Part shown: piece by piece, positions 22,548 through 30,475 of the stretch
Numbering within the stretch: position 1 is the first letter of the stretch
How the letters are laid out: each line of letters opens with the position of its first letter
Assembly (NCBI GenBank): GCA_003599175.1
Contig: QZIY01000036.1
Location: forward strand, 1-49,322
Direction: 5' to 3'
Source of the DNA: Candidatus Parcubacteria bacterium
GTDB lineage: Bacteria > Patescibacteriota > Minisyncoccia > Phycocordibacterales > UBA2100
DNA: 49,322 bases
The notes under the pieces: model-generated
Told to the model about the DNA's origin: nothing
The model's input: only the letters and a program-made list of their open reading frames with translations
Databases searched by the model: none
Made by a program: the position numbers and the translations under genes

Positions 22548-22554
22548 CGGGATG
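22431..22554 (+). promoter_or_regulatory. GTTAGAAGC inverted-repeat start-codon element, copy B
   Basis: Arms ATCCCGTTAGAAGC (22435-22448) and GCTTCTAACGGGAT (22540-22553), extended by CGCGGAC and GTCCGCG as in copy A. The right arm contains ATG 22552 of the penicillin-binding protein. TACACT (22414-22419) lies upstream of the left-arm ATG (22431). The loop between the arms differs in sequence from copies A and C. Confidence 0.8.
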
Positions 22555-24969
22555 AAATTCTCCCGCAGATTGAAGCGGGTTACCAATTGGGTACCCGAAT
22601 GGGTGAAAGTCGGCCTTCTCGGCGGTACGGCAATCATTCTTTTCATTCTCGGCGGCATCATCATCTGGGCGGCCGTCATGCCAATTCCCTCGATCAACAG
22701 CTTTGAAAATCGCCAGGTCGCCGAATCAACCAAGATTTACGATCGCACCGGCAACGTCGTCCTCTACGACGTGCACGGCACCGTGCGCCGTACTTCGGTG
22801 CCACTCGACGCGATTTCTCCCTACATCCAGCAAGCCACAATCGCCATTGAAGACAGGACCTTCTACGAAAACGCGGGCTTTCGACCACTCTCCTTCATCC
22901 GCGCAGCCATCGTCAACGTCACAACAGGTTCCTATGCACAGGGCGGCTCCACCATCACGCAGCAGGTGGTGAAAAACGCGCTTCTCAACAAATCGAAAAC
23001 GATTCCGCGCAAGATCGAAGAAATCATTCTTGCACTGCGCCTCACACGAAGCTACTCGAAGCAGCAGATTTTGAATACCTATCTCAACGAAAATCCGTAC
23101 GGCGGCACTATCTATGGCGTCCAGGAAGCGAGCCAATACTTCTTCGGTGTCGATGCGAAGGATGTGACGATCGCGCAGGCCGCCTATCTCGCCGCCCTCC
23201 CGCAGGCACCAACCTACTACTCTCCGTACGGCAACCACCGCGATGCACTCGATCGCCGCAAAAACATCGTACTCGCCGAGATGAAAGAGCAAGGCTACGT
23301 CACCGACGAGGAATACGAAAAGGCGGTCAACGAAAAAGTCGAGTTCAAAAAGGAGCTCGCTGCGGGCATCAAGGCACCGCACTTTGTCTTCTACGTCCGC
23401 GAGTACCTCGAAGAGAAGTATGGCGCGGATCAAGTGGCGGCAGGTGGCCTCCGTGTCATTACCTCGCTTGACTATGATTTGCAGCAAAAGATGGATGAGG
23501 TTGTGGCCAAGCATGGCCCCGGCATGCAGACTAATTTCAACGCATCCAACGCGAGCATGGTCGCCATCGACCCAAAGACGGGACAAATCCTCGCCATGGT
23601 CGGCTCGCGCGACTATTTCAATGATGAAATTCAAGGCAAGGTAAACGTCGCCGTCGCTGAGCGCCAACCAGGCTCTTCGTTCAAACCATTCGTGTACGCA
23701 ACCGCATTCAAGAAGGGCTACACACCAGAGACGGTCGTCTACAATCTCCAAACACAGTTTTCGACCGCCTGCTCGCCGCAGGATGTCGCCAACAGCGAGC
23801 CGCCCTGCTACTCACCACAAAACTACGACGGCAAATTCAGCGGCCCCATCAGCTTCCGCGATGCGCTCGCCCAGTCGCAAAACATCCCTGCCGTGAAGGC
23901 ACTCTACCTCGCCGGTATCGAAGAATCTCTCGCAACCGCTCGAGATATGGGCATCACCACACTCGATCAAGCGCCCGGCCACTATGGCCTCACACTCGTC
24001 CTTGGTGGCGGTGAAGTCACCCTCCTCGAAGAAACAGCTGCGTATTCTGTATTTGCCAACGACGGCGTCCGCAATCCTCCGACGGGCATCCTCGAGGTGA
24101 CGGATAAAAACGGGAAGGTGCTAGAAAAATTCGAAGCCAAACCGAATCGAGTCCTTGATCCACAAATCGCGCGTCAAATGAATAGTATTCTCTCCGACAA
24201 CAAGGCACGCGCCGCAGAATTCGGCCTCGATAGCCCCCTCAATTTCCCGGGGAAAAACGTGGCAGACAAGACAGGTACGACCAACGACTACCGCGACGTG
24301 TGGGTCCTCGGCTATACCCCATCGATCGCCGTCGGGGCATGGGCGGGCAACAACGACAACAGCCCGATGGTGCGACGCATTGCCGCATTCATCATCGCGC
24401 CGATGTGGCATGAGTTTATGGAGTACGCGACCGACAAATATCCGGCCGATGATTTCGCACCACCTGCGCCCGATCCGAATTATGATTCGCTCCCGCCCGT
24501 GCTGCGTGGCAATTGGAACACGGATGCCACCAAAGGTCTCCACGACATCCTCTACTGGGTAAACAAAGATTCTCCGCGATCGGGCTTCAATATGAATCCA
24601 TGGGCTGACGTACAAACCATCCACTGGGATTACCCGGTGCAATTGTGGGCAGGCGGCTTCGCGGGAAGCGGCACCTCAACATCCGGAATCGGAGGACAGG
24701 GGAACAGCGTTTACATCATCACCTCTCCCGGTGCGGGCAGTATCATCCCGGGATCAAACCCAATCACGGTGACCGTCGGCATGCCGGATCCAAAAGATGT
24801 CCATGGCGTCACCTATCTTCTCAACGGCACTCCTGTCGGCTCTGCAACCGCGGCACCATTCACTATTTCATTCATGCCCATGGTACGCGGCATGGCAACA
24901 CTCCAGGCAATCTTCCAACTCCGCGGCAACGAAACAACGCAGACGAGTATTCAGTTCACGATTCAGTAG
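22552..24969 (+). CDS. class A penicillin-binding protein (PBP1a-type)
   Basis: Bifunctional peptidoglycan synthase, 805 residues. A cytoplasmic start and one membrane helix (LLGGTAIILFILGGIIIWAA) lead to the GT51 glycosyltransferase with IAIEDRTFYENAGF, GGSTITQQVVKNALL, NTYLNENPYGGTIYGV. The transpeptidase has SSFK in RQPGSSFKPFVYATAF (active serine), SQN in ALAQSQNIPAVKAL and KTG in VADKTGTTNDYRDVW. A C-terminal Ig-like module (SPGAGSIIPGSNPITVTVGM) follows. The start is ATG 22552. The open frame upstream (ending QSPRPASNG) is coded by the inverted-repeat element, exactly as before the Mur ligase. Confidence 0.95.
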   Translation: MKFSRRLKRVTNWVPEWVKVGLLGGTAIILFILGGIIIWAAVMPIPSINSFENRQVAESTKIYDRTGNVVLYDVHGTVRRTSVPLDAISPYIQQATIAIEDRTFYENAGFRPLSFIRAAIVNVTTGSYAQGGSTITQQVVKNALLNKSKTIPRKIEEIILALRLTRSYSKQQILNTYLNENPYGGTIYGVQEASQYFFGVDAKDVTIAQAAYLAALPQAPTYYSPYGNHRDALDRRKNIVLAEMKEQGYVTDEEYEKAVNEKVEFKKELAAGIKAPHFVFYVREYLEEKYGADQVAAGGLRVITSLDYDLQQKMDEVVAKHGPGMQTNFNASNASMVAIDPKTGQILAMVGSRDYFNDEIQGKVNVAVAERQPGSSFKPFVYATAFKKGYTPETVVYNLQTQFSTACSPQDVANSEPPCYSPQNYDGKFSGPISFRDALAQSQNIPAVKALYLAGIEESLATARDMGITTLDQAPGHYGLTLVLGGGEVTLLEETAAYSVFANDGVRNPPTGILEVTDKNGKVLEKFEAKPNRVLDPQIARQMNSILSDNKARAAEFGLDSPLNFPGKNVADKTGTTNDYRDVWVLGYTPSIAVGAWAGNNDNSPMVRRIAAFIIAPMWHEFMEYATDKYPADDFAPPAPDPNYDSLPPVLRGNWNTDATKGLHDILYWVNKDSPRSGFNMNPWADVQTIHWDYPVQLWAGGFAGSGTSTSGIGGQGNSVYIITSPGAGSIIPGSNPITVTVGMPDPKDVHGVTYLLNGTPVGSATAAPFTISFMPMVRGMATLQAIFQLRGNETTQTSIQFTIQ

Positions 24970-24976
24970 GGCGTAA

Positions 24977-25094
24977 GCGAGTACCTCCCGGCAATGTATT
25001 TTTCAAGTCTCTGCAGCACGACAGTGCGAAGCTGAGGGATTTTCTAGCAAGAAAATCCCGACCCGCTAAAAATACATTGCCGGGAGGTACTCGC
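24977..25094. terminator. 27-bp perfect inverted repeat between PBP and dnaN
   Basis: Arms at 24977-25003 and 25068-25094 are exactly complementary over 27 bases (starting GCGAGTACCTCCCGG and ending TATTTTT). The 64-base interior holds a second perfect hairpin, GGGATTTTCT-AGCA-AGAAAATCCC (25036-25059). It lies between convergent genes with T-runs at arm ends, consistent with a bidirectional terminator, but it is unusually long. Confidence 0.8.
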
Positions 25095-25102
25095 CACAAA
25101 AA

Positions 25103-26203
25103 CTACCTATTGAGCGGCATCACCAGATACATAAATGACGCGTCTGATACGCCACGAATCACAAGGGGGCGTCCCGTGCCAGCAAATCCAAGCTGAATGG
25201 AATCGGATTGTATAGACGAAAGACAATCGGAGAGGTAGCCGATGTGGAAATTGATATCAATATCCTCTCCCGAAACAGCGGCATCCAACACATCGGACAT
25301 CTCGCCGATTTCCGAACTGCGCGCAATCGCACTGAATATCTTTCGCTTGGGATACACATGAAAACCCACATGGTTTTCATTTCCCGAAAAGACGCGCGCT
25401 TTACGTAAAATTTCGAGAAAATCATTCTTGAGAAGCGTCGCCTCTGTCATAAATGTTTTCGGCACGATTTCTTTGTAGTTTGGAAATTGCGCATCCACCA
25501 CACGGGAAACAAATCGCACACCGCTTCCTGAAACGCTTATTTGCGCCTCCTCCGCAACAATCGTGATATCTTCGGTATCGAGTCGTTCGAGTATGAAAAG
25601 AAGCTCCTGCGCGTGTTTAAGCGGAATGAGAAGCTCTCCACTCTCCTTCTTCGTCACCCCTTTTACTGTTTTTTCCGCAAGGCGGAACGAATCGGTCGCC
25701 ACCACGGTGATATTGCCACTATCGATCGCCACATACACACTCCCCAATTCAGGTCGAATCATCGAGGGTGATGCCGCATAGATCACTGCAGAGACACCGG
25801 AGATAAATCGCTCACGAGACATTGTAAACCCCTGCTTTTCGTTCGATACAGGCAAGGATGGAAACTCTTCGTGTGGAATTGCTTTGATGAGGTTCTTGGA
25901 GCCGCGCGATTCCACAGAGAGATTTCCATCCTGCCCCTTGAGCTTAATCGCATCTCCAGTGATCGAGCGGATTGTTTGCGAAATAACCCCCGCGGGTATT
26001 GCAACCATCCCCTTATCCTCGACAGTTGCCGGGATCGTGATTTCGATACCTGCCTCAAGATTGGTCGCACGTACCGTGAGAGTGTTACTTCCCGCTTCAA
26101 GAAGCACACACGAGAGCACGGGGAGTGTTTCTTTTTTTCCTGCGATACGCTCTGCGAGATTGATCGCGTTTACGAGATGTCCTTTCGTTGTACCCAGGTT
26201 CAT
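25103..26203 (-). CDS. dnaN: DNA polymerase III sliding clamp
   Basis: Beta clamp that tethers the replicative polymerase; 366 residues, normal length, three similar domains. Landmarks: LAERIAGKKETLPVLSCVLL at the start, VSRERFISG-type helix text (FTMSRERFISGVSAVIYAAS), VATDSFRLAEKTV in domain 2, and the C-terminal YLVMPLNR, the family ending M-P-x-R variant. On the minus strand TAAACT (or TTAATA) ends about six bases before the ATG. It lies downstream of dnaA, separated by the putative origin (26204-26431). Confidence 0.97.
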   Translation of the reverse strand: MNLGTTKGHLVNAINLAERIAGKKETLPVLSCVLLEAGSNTLTVRATNLEAGIEITIPATVEDKGMVAIPAGVISQTIRSITGDAIKLKGQDGNLSVESRGSKNLIKAIPHEEFPSLPVSNEKQGFTMSRERFISGVSAVIYAASPSMIRPELGSVYVAIDSGNITVVATDSFRLAEKTVKGVTKKESGELLIPLKHAQELLFILERLDTEDITIVAEEAQISVSGSGVRFVSRVVDAQFPNYKEIVPKTFMTEATLLKNDFLEILRKARVFSGNENHVGFHVYPKRKIFSAIARSSEIGEMSDVLDAAVSGEDIDINFHIGYLSDCLSSIQSDSIQLGFAGTGRPLVIRGVSDASFMYLVMPLNR

Positions 26204-26431
26204 AAAAAGAGTTTATTAAAAAACTATTAATACTATTAGTACTGTGGAAACTGTGGAAAGGTGCGAATAATGGCTTGAATGCTGGGAAAAATCGAGTTAC
26301 TCACATGTTGATAGTTTTGTGCGCGAGTGTGAAGAAACTGTGAATGAGAAACCGATGCGTACCCCATCTGTGTATTAGTACAAAGTTGTACCCGTGGTGC
26401 ACAGTTCTTTTTCACAGAATATTCACAGAGG
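26204..26431. other. candidate replication origin (dnaA-dnaN gap)
   Basis: 228 bases without a gene between dnaA and dnaN. An AT-rich stretch (26214-26240, AACTATTAATACTATTAGT) is followed by two tandem TGTGGAAA motifs (26243 and 26252) and, near dnaA, TTTTTCACA and ATATTCACA. These are about seven-of-nine matches to the DnaA box. The position beside dnaA is typical of bacterial oriC. The presence of several weak boxes rather than perfect ones makes this moderate. Confidence 0.55.
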
Positions 26432-27787
26432 TTAGGCATGGATGAGCGCGCGAATTTGTTCGATCTCCTGCTCGAGGGTGTTGTTGGTTTTTACTTCCTC
26501 TTTTATTTTTTCACAGGAGTGAATCACTGTGGTGTGATCGCGGCCGCCCAACTTCTCCCCTATCGAGGGGTATGACACATTAAATTCTTCACGCAGCATG
26601 TACATAATAATCTGTCTCGGGCGCACCACTTCCTTCTTGCGCGTCTTCTCGTAGATACTCTTCTCGGCAATTTCGTAGTACCCCGCGATGCGGCGCACCA
26701 CTTCATCGATAGAGACACCGCGCGAAGGCTTCACGTTGTGTTTGATGAGCGCGCGGACGTCTTGTTGGGAGATGACGCGGCCCTTGAGTTGTGATTTGCA
26801 CACAATCATATTGAGAATCCCCTCGAGTTCACGGATGTTGCCGCGCACGTTCTCAGCAATGTACTGAATGATGTCGTCTGGAAGCGAAAAACCATGCTGG
26901 TCGATCTTTGCTTTGATGATGGCGGTACGCGACTCCACATCTGGCTCGGGAATCTCAGCGATCATACCCGCCTGGAAGCGGCCCTTGAGCCGCTCTTCAA
27001 ATCCCGGGAGAAGCATGGGGTGCTTATCACTCGAGAAGACAATTTGCTTGTTGTTGTCATGGAGTGCATTGAAGAGGTGGAAGAGTTCTTCCTGGGTTTT
27101 TTCGGTGTTCGCGATGAACTGAATGTCATCCATGATGAGCATGTCGTACTGACGGTACTGATCTTTGAAGTTGTTGGCACGACCACTTCGCACTGCATTG
27201 ATGTAATCCACGGCAAAGCGCTCGGAGGTGACGTAGAGCACCTTCATATTGCCCCGGCTTTTCTTGAAATGATTACCGATCGCTTGGATGAGGTGTGTTT
27301 TGCCGCGGCCTGTCGCTCCGTAGATGAAAAGAGGATTGTATGCGAGGCCAGGGCGATCCGTCAGCGCTTTGGCAGCGGCATGTGCGAGTTGGTTGAAGGG
27401 GCCGACGACAAAGGTGTCGAAGGTATAGCGTGGGTTTAAGTTGTCGCGCTTATCTATATAGAGCGAACCAAGGTCCATTGCGGTGTTTTCTGACTGCTGT
27501 TGTTCGCGGCGCGGCTGCTTGCGCTCTCCCCCGCCGATGGGTGTGCGGTGCACGCTGTATTCAACGGTGCGGATGGATGTATCGAGTGTGCGAAGTGCTT
27601 TCAAGATGAGCTTGTGATGCTTTTCCATCAACCACTCCTTCACGATTTTTGAAGGGACGGCAACTTGTATGGTGCCGCCATCGCGGCCAACGACGTCAGT
27701 ATTGCGAAACCAAGTGCGAAACGATGCCTGCGAAGTACCGAGTTCTATTTGTACGAGTGCATTTTGCCATAGTTCTCGGTTGGTCAT
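26432..27787 (-). CDS. dnaA: chromosomal replication initiator DnaA
   Basis: AAA+ initiator that binds DnaA boxes and melts the origin; 451 residues. Domain I starts MTNRELWQNALVQIELG. After a Gln/Arg-rich linker the AAA+ domain has YTFDTFVVGPFNQLAHAAA, Walker A YGATGRGKTHLIQAIGN near 153, Walker B LIMDDIQFIA and the arginine-finger region GFEERLKGRF. The C-terminal DNA-binding signature is IGEKLGGRDHTTVIHSCEKI. The start at 27787 is clear from homology. TATAAT on the minus strand (plus 27806-27811) leaves an 18-base leader without a Shine-Dalgarno sequence. Confidence 0.97.
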   Translation of the reverse strand: MTNRELWQNALVQIELGTSQASFRTWFRNTDVVGRDGGTIQVAVPSKIVKEWLMEKHHKLILKALRTLDTSIRTVEYSVHRTPIGGGERKQPRREQQQSENTAMDLGSLYIDKRDNLNPRYTFDTFVVGPFNQLAHAAAKALTDRPGLAYNPLFIYGATGRGKTHLIQAIGNHFKKSRGNMKVLYVTSERFAVDYINAVRSGRANNFKDQYRQYDMLIMDDIQFIANTEKTQEELFHLFNALHDNNKQIVFSSDKHPMLLPGFEERLKGRFQAGMIAEIPEPDVESRTAIIKAKIDQHGFSLPDDIIQYIAENVRGNIRELEGILNMIVCKSQLKGRVISQQDVRALIKHNVKPSRGVSIDEVVRRIAGYYEIAEKSIYEKTRKKEVVRPRQIIMYMLREEFNVSYPSIGEKLGGRDHTTVIHSCEKIKEEVKTNNTLEQEIEQIRALIHA

Positions 27788-27867
27788 AAGAAAGGAGACC
27801 CGAGTATTATACGCGCATTGTTTTGTTTCGTAAGGTTGCGTTGTTTCTGTTTGGAATGTGCAAAATC

Positions 27868-27887
27868 TGTGGATAGGTTGTGGAAAT
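27868..27887. promoter_or_regulatory. DnaA-box-like pair upstream of dnaA
   Basis: TGTGGATAG (27868-27876, eight of nine to the inverse DnaA box) and TGTGGAAAT (27879-27887, seven of nine), two bases apart. Possible autoregulatory or origin boxes. Confidence 0.5.
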
Positions 27888-27889
27888 CG

Positions 27890-28014
27890 AAAAGAGGGGT
27901 GGGATATTTTCCGCCTGCGACGCTCGTGGTGTCTTGTCGGCGCCGGACGTAACCGGCAGCCGACAAGCGCCACTCGACCATGGTTCTCGTCAAAAAATAT
28001 CCCACCCCTCTTTT
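27890..28014. repeat. 21-bp perfect inverted repeat between dnaA and rpmH
   Basis: Arms 27890-27910 and 27994-28014 are exact complements (core GAGGGGTGGGATATTTT). The interior contains CTTGTCGGC ... GCCGACAAG with CCGG/CCGG (27933-27967). It can form a long cruciform between the divergent dnaA and rpmH promoters. Similar overall size and nested design to the 24977-25094 element, but different sequence. Confidence 0.8.
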
Positions 28015-28066
28015 CTGGGCGGGGGCGTGGTTGAAATAGATGAATATTAAGGTTATAGTGGCGCCC

Positions 28067-28201
28067 ATGAGACGAACGTACCAGCCGAAGAAGCGCAAGC
28101 GAGCGCGTGCTCACGGCTTTTTGGGTCGCACTGCCACCAAAAATGGTCGCAAGCTCCTCACCCGCCGACGCCGCAAGGGTCGCGCAAAGCTTTCTGTCTA
28201 A
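28067..28201 (+). CDS. rpmH: 50S ribosomal protein L34
   Basis: Large-subunit protein of 44 residues. The start [18 protein letters not shown] and body [20 protein letters not shown] are diagnostic. TATAGT (28054-28059) ends seven bases before the ATG. The stop TAA (28199-28201) is immediately followed by the rnpA ATG, the standard L34-RnpA pair near dnaA. Confidence 0.97.
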   Translation: MRRTYQPKKRKRARAHGFLGRTATKNGRKLLTRRRRKGRAKLSV

Positions 28202-28531
28202 ATGGCCCGCGCCTCTCGCCTTTCCCGCGCAGAATTCCCTACTCGCCCTCCGAAGCGTCGAGTGGCCGATGAGTTGTTTTCAGTGTCTCTATGGCCAATA
28301 AACATAGGATTAGAGCCAAAATGTAGCTGTGTGGTATCGAAAAAGGTCGCCGCAAAGGCAGTCGACCGCAATACACTGAAGCGTCGGAGTCGGGAGATCG
28401 TGGCTCCTCTTGTTTCTGCCTTCAAGCAGCCTGTTGCGATAGTGGTATACCCTAAAAAAGCTGCATTGAACGCATCTTTCGCTGAAATAAAGGTGTCTCT
28501 CTCGGCCCTCCTCGCGAAATTGGCGCTGTAA
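28202..28531 (+). CDS. rnpA: ribonuclease P protein component
   Basis: Protein subunit that helps RNase P RNA cut tRNA leaders; 109 residues. The conserved RNR-like region is KKVAAKAVDRNTLKRRSRE, preceded by FSVSLWPINIG and followed by VAIVVYPKKAALNASFAEI. It directly abuts rpmH with zero spacing, so translation is likely coupled. The usual N-terminal RLRK motif is diverged. Confidence 0.93.
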   Translation: MARASRLSRAEFPTRPPKRRVADELFSVSLWPINIGLEPKCSCVVSKKVAAKAVDRNTLKRRSREIVAPLVSAFKQPVAIVVYPKKAALNASFAEIKVSLSALLAKLAL

Positions 28532-28612
28532 GGTACACCCCGTGAGATATCCGCGTCAGATGCTTGTGAATGAGCTAGTATATTTCTATCTCACAGGGTA
28601 AAATCTTCCGCA

Positions 28613-29332
28613 ATGCTCGACTTTCTCTATACGATTATCTACGTCCCGCTCTACAACGGGCTTATTTTTTTGGTCGATAAGGTTCCGGGGCACGATGTGG
28701 GTATTGCCGTCATTCTCCTCACCATCGTCGTGCGTATTGTCCTCTTCCCGCTCTCCAAACGTGCCGTAGAATCGCAGCTTGCGATGAAAAAAGTGGCACC
28801 AGAGGTCGAGCAGCTCAAGAAAAAGCACAAAGACAATCCGGTAGAGCAAAACAAGGCGATCATGGCGCTCTATAAGGAGCGTGGAATACGCCCCTTCTCG
28901 GGGTTTGGCCTCCTCCTCCTACAGCTGCCCATCCTTATCGCGCTCTACTATATGTTTACCCACGGCGGGCTGCCGGAGATCAAATCGGAGATTCTGTACT
29001 CCTTTGTGAGCGCGCCGGAGTCGGTTGACATGCAGTTTTTGGGTTTTATTGACATGTCTGCGGCGCACAATATTGTCCTCGCCATTCTTGTCGCAATTTC
29101 GCAGTTCCTCTACACCCGTATCTCGATGGGGTCGACTGCGAAGCAAGAATCGGCCGTCGAGGCATCGCTTTCCAACGATCTCGCGAAGAGCTTTGATTTC
29201 CAGGCGCGCTATGTGATGCCGGTTATCATTGGCACCGTCGGTTACTTCTTCCCCGCCGTCGCGTCCCTTTACTTGGTGACTGCCAATATCTTTATGATCG
29301 GTCAGGAATTCCTCTCGGGCCGCCGATTTTAG
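28613..29332 (+). CDS. yidC: membrane protein insertase YidC
   Basis: Insertase for inner-membrane proteins (Oxa1/Alb3 family), 239 residues, the short form without a large periplasmic domain. Helices: YNGLIFLVDKVPGHDVGIAV, AVILLTIVVRIVLFPLS, LLLLQLPILIALYYMF, IVLAILVAISQFLYTRI and YVMPVIIGTVGYFFPAVASL. The conserved groove Arg is in VRIVLFPLS, and the cytoplasmic coiled coil is MKKVAPEVEQLKKKHKDNP. TAAAAT (28599-28604) lies eight bases before the ATG. It is in the classic rpmH-rnpA-yidC-jag order. Confidence 0.95.
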   Translation: MLDFLYTIIYVPLYNGLIFLVDKVPGHDVGIAVILLTIVVRIVLFPLSKRAVESQLAMKKVAPEVEQLKKKHKDNPVEQNKAIMALYKERGIRPFSGFGLLLLQLPILIALYYMFTHGGLPEIKSEILYSFVSAPESVDMQFLGFIDMSAAHNIVLAILVAISQFLYTRISMGSTAKQESAVEASLSNDLAKSFDFQARYVMPVIIGTVGYFFPAVASLYLVTANIFMIGQEFLSGRRF

Positions 29333-29466
29333 ATTCTCTTTGGGGCCTGCCCGGTAGACAGTTCAGCTTAAGCGGTGTTCTGCAGACAAGTCGCTGATCG
29401 ATACCATTTTCTTGCTCATTTTTTCGAGATTTTGCTGAGAACTGTACTACGGGGTATAGTGCCCCA

Positions 29467-29547
29467 ATGGATCCCGTTAGAAGCTTCAAAATATATACAT
29501 CTGCGGCACGTTTTATCCCCATAAGTCAATTCGTCTATGGCTTCTAA
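29467..29547 (+). CDS. upstream peptide of copy C (uORF)
   Basis: An ORF of 26 residues (MDPVRSFKIYTS to SQFVYGF). It begins at an ATG six bases after TATAGT and stops at TAA 29545-29547 within the right arm, four bases before the jag ATG. Apart from the MDPVRS start it shares no sequence with the copy B peptide, while the positions of start and stop relative to the arms are the same. It is probably a regulatory frame. Confidence 0.45.
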   Translation: MDPVRSFKIYTSAARFIPISQFVYGF

Positions 29548-29553
29548 CGGGAT
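29467..29553 (+). promoter_or_regulatory. GTTAGAAGC inverted-repeat start-codon element, copy C
   Basis: Arms ATCCCGTTAGAAGC (29471-29484) and GCTTCTAACGGGAT (29540-29553). No CGCGGAC extension. The right arm contains ATG 29552 of jag. TATAGT (29455-29460) ends six bases before the left-arm ATG (29467), the same spacing seen at leaderless genes, so transcription probably starts at the uORF. Confidence 0.8.
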
Positions 29554-30019
29554 GGACAGAATCGAAACGACAGTCAAAGAGCTTTTGAGCGCCATGGGAT
29601 ACGGGGGTGCGAACGTCGAAACCGTGGAATTGGGCGGGCAAACCGTGTTTTCCATCAAAAATGTCGCCGATTCGCGCGAACTTATCGGCCCTCACGGCGA
29701 CACCATTCATGCGATCGACACGTTGGTGAAGAAGATCGCCGAGAAGCACGCAACCCCTTCGGAGGGTGGCAGTGAGCGCGGCCCCATGTTCCTCGTGGAT
29801 GTCGATGAATACCGCATTCGCCACATCAAAGATTTGCAGACGAAGGCCAAGATGATGGCCGAGCGCGCACGCTCATTCCAATACGACGTTGAGCTCTCTC
29901 CCATGACGGCCTACGAGCGCCTCATCGTGCACACGACGCTCCAAGACGAGCCGAATGTAAAGACAGAGTCACAGGGTGAAGGAAGAAATCGCCGCGTTGT
30001 GATCAAGTACGCAGCGTAG
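29552..30019 (+). CDS. jag: Jag/KhpB RNA-binding protein
   Basis: KH-R3H RNA-binding protein, the usual partner of yidC near dnaA; 155 residues. The N-terminal Jag segment is MDRIETTVKELLSAMGY, the KH domain has KNVADSRELIGPHGDTIHAI with the G-x-x-G type loop, and R3H is RARSFQYDVELSPMTAYERL ending in the helix VHTTLQD. It may regulate cell-wall or division mRNAs in other bacteria. The start is ATG 29552. The five-codon extension MASNG is repeat-derived. Confidence 0.94.
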   Translation: MDRIETTVKELLSAMGYGGANVETVELGGQTVFSIKNVADSRELIGPHGDTIHAIDTLVKKIAEKHATPSEGGSERGPMFLVDVDEYRIRHIKDLQTKAKMMAERARSFQYDVELSPMTAYERLIVHTTLQDEPNVKTESQGEGRNRRVVIKYAA

Positions 30020-30022
30020 ACA

Positions 30023-30466
30023 CTAGAACGCGCCATTTTGTGCGTAGCTGCAAGCTTGTCCGCCGCTCCCGAACGATTGCAAGATATCGAGATTGAGGAT
30101 GCACGGGTTGATTTGATACAGAATAAGGTACGTGCCGAGGAGGAGGAGCATGCCGAAAACCACGTCTTTGATAATCGCTTTCGCCTCCCCTTTTTGGCTC
30201 CACATGTCGGTGCCCATGTATTTGTAGCCGGCCCAGACGAGGCGGATGACGGCAAGAATCGCGCCGGCAGAAAGCGCAATGGCAAACAGTGTCCGCACGT
30301 ATTGCGGTAGCGTCTGCTGTCCCCCGGCGCCGTAGACACTTCCGATCGGCGTTCCGCTGTAGTCTGCAAGCGGTACATAATTTGTGGTTTGTGCGATCAA
30401 AACTGTCGGCACAAAGAGTGCGCTCGCGATCAAAGTCGTAAGCACATAACGACGCATAGCCAGCAT
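30023..30466 (-). CDS. VirB2/TrbC-like pilin subunit
   Basis: A protein of 147 residues. A signal peptide (LTTLIASALFVPTVLIAQ) is followed by two hydrophobic helices (TLFAIALSAGAILAVIRLVW and VVFGMLLLLGTYLILYQINP) separated by a short basic loop with AGYKYMGTDMWSQKGEAK, the VirB2/TrbC pilin layout, with a Cys-containing C-terminus. It is the last gene of the minus-strand secretion-like cluster. TAATAG on the minus strand is spaced six bases before ATG 30466. An internal ATG at 30457 is an alternative. Confidence 0.75.
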   Translation of the reverse strand: MLAMRRYVLTTLIASALFVPTVLIAQTTNYVPLADYSGTPIGSVYGAGGQQTLPQYVRTLFAIALSAGAILAVIRLVWAGYKYMGTDMWSQKGEAKAIIKDVVFGMLLLLGTYLILYQINPCILNLDILQSFGSGGQACSYAQNGAF

Positions 30467-30475
30467 ATGACACTA

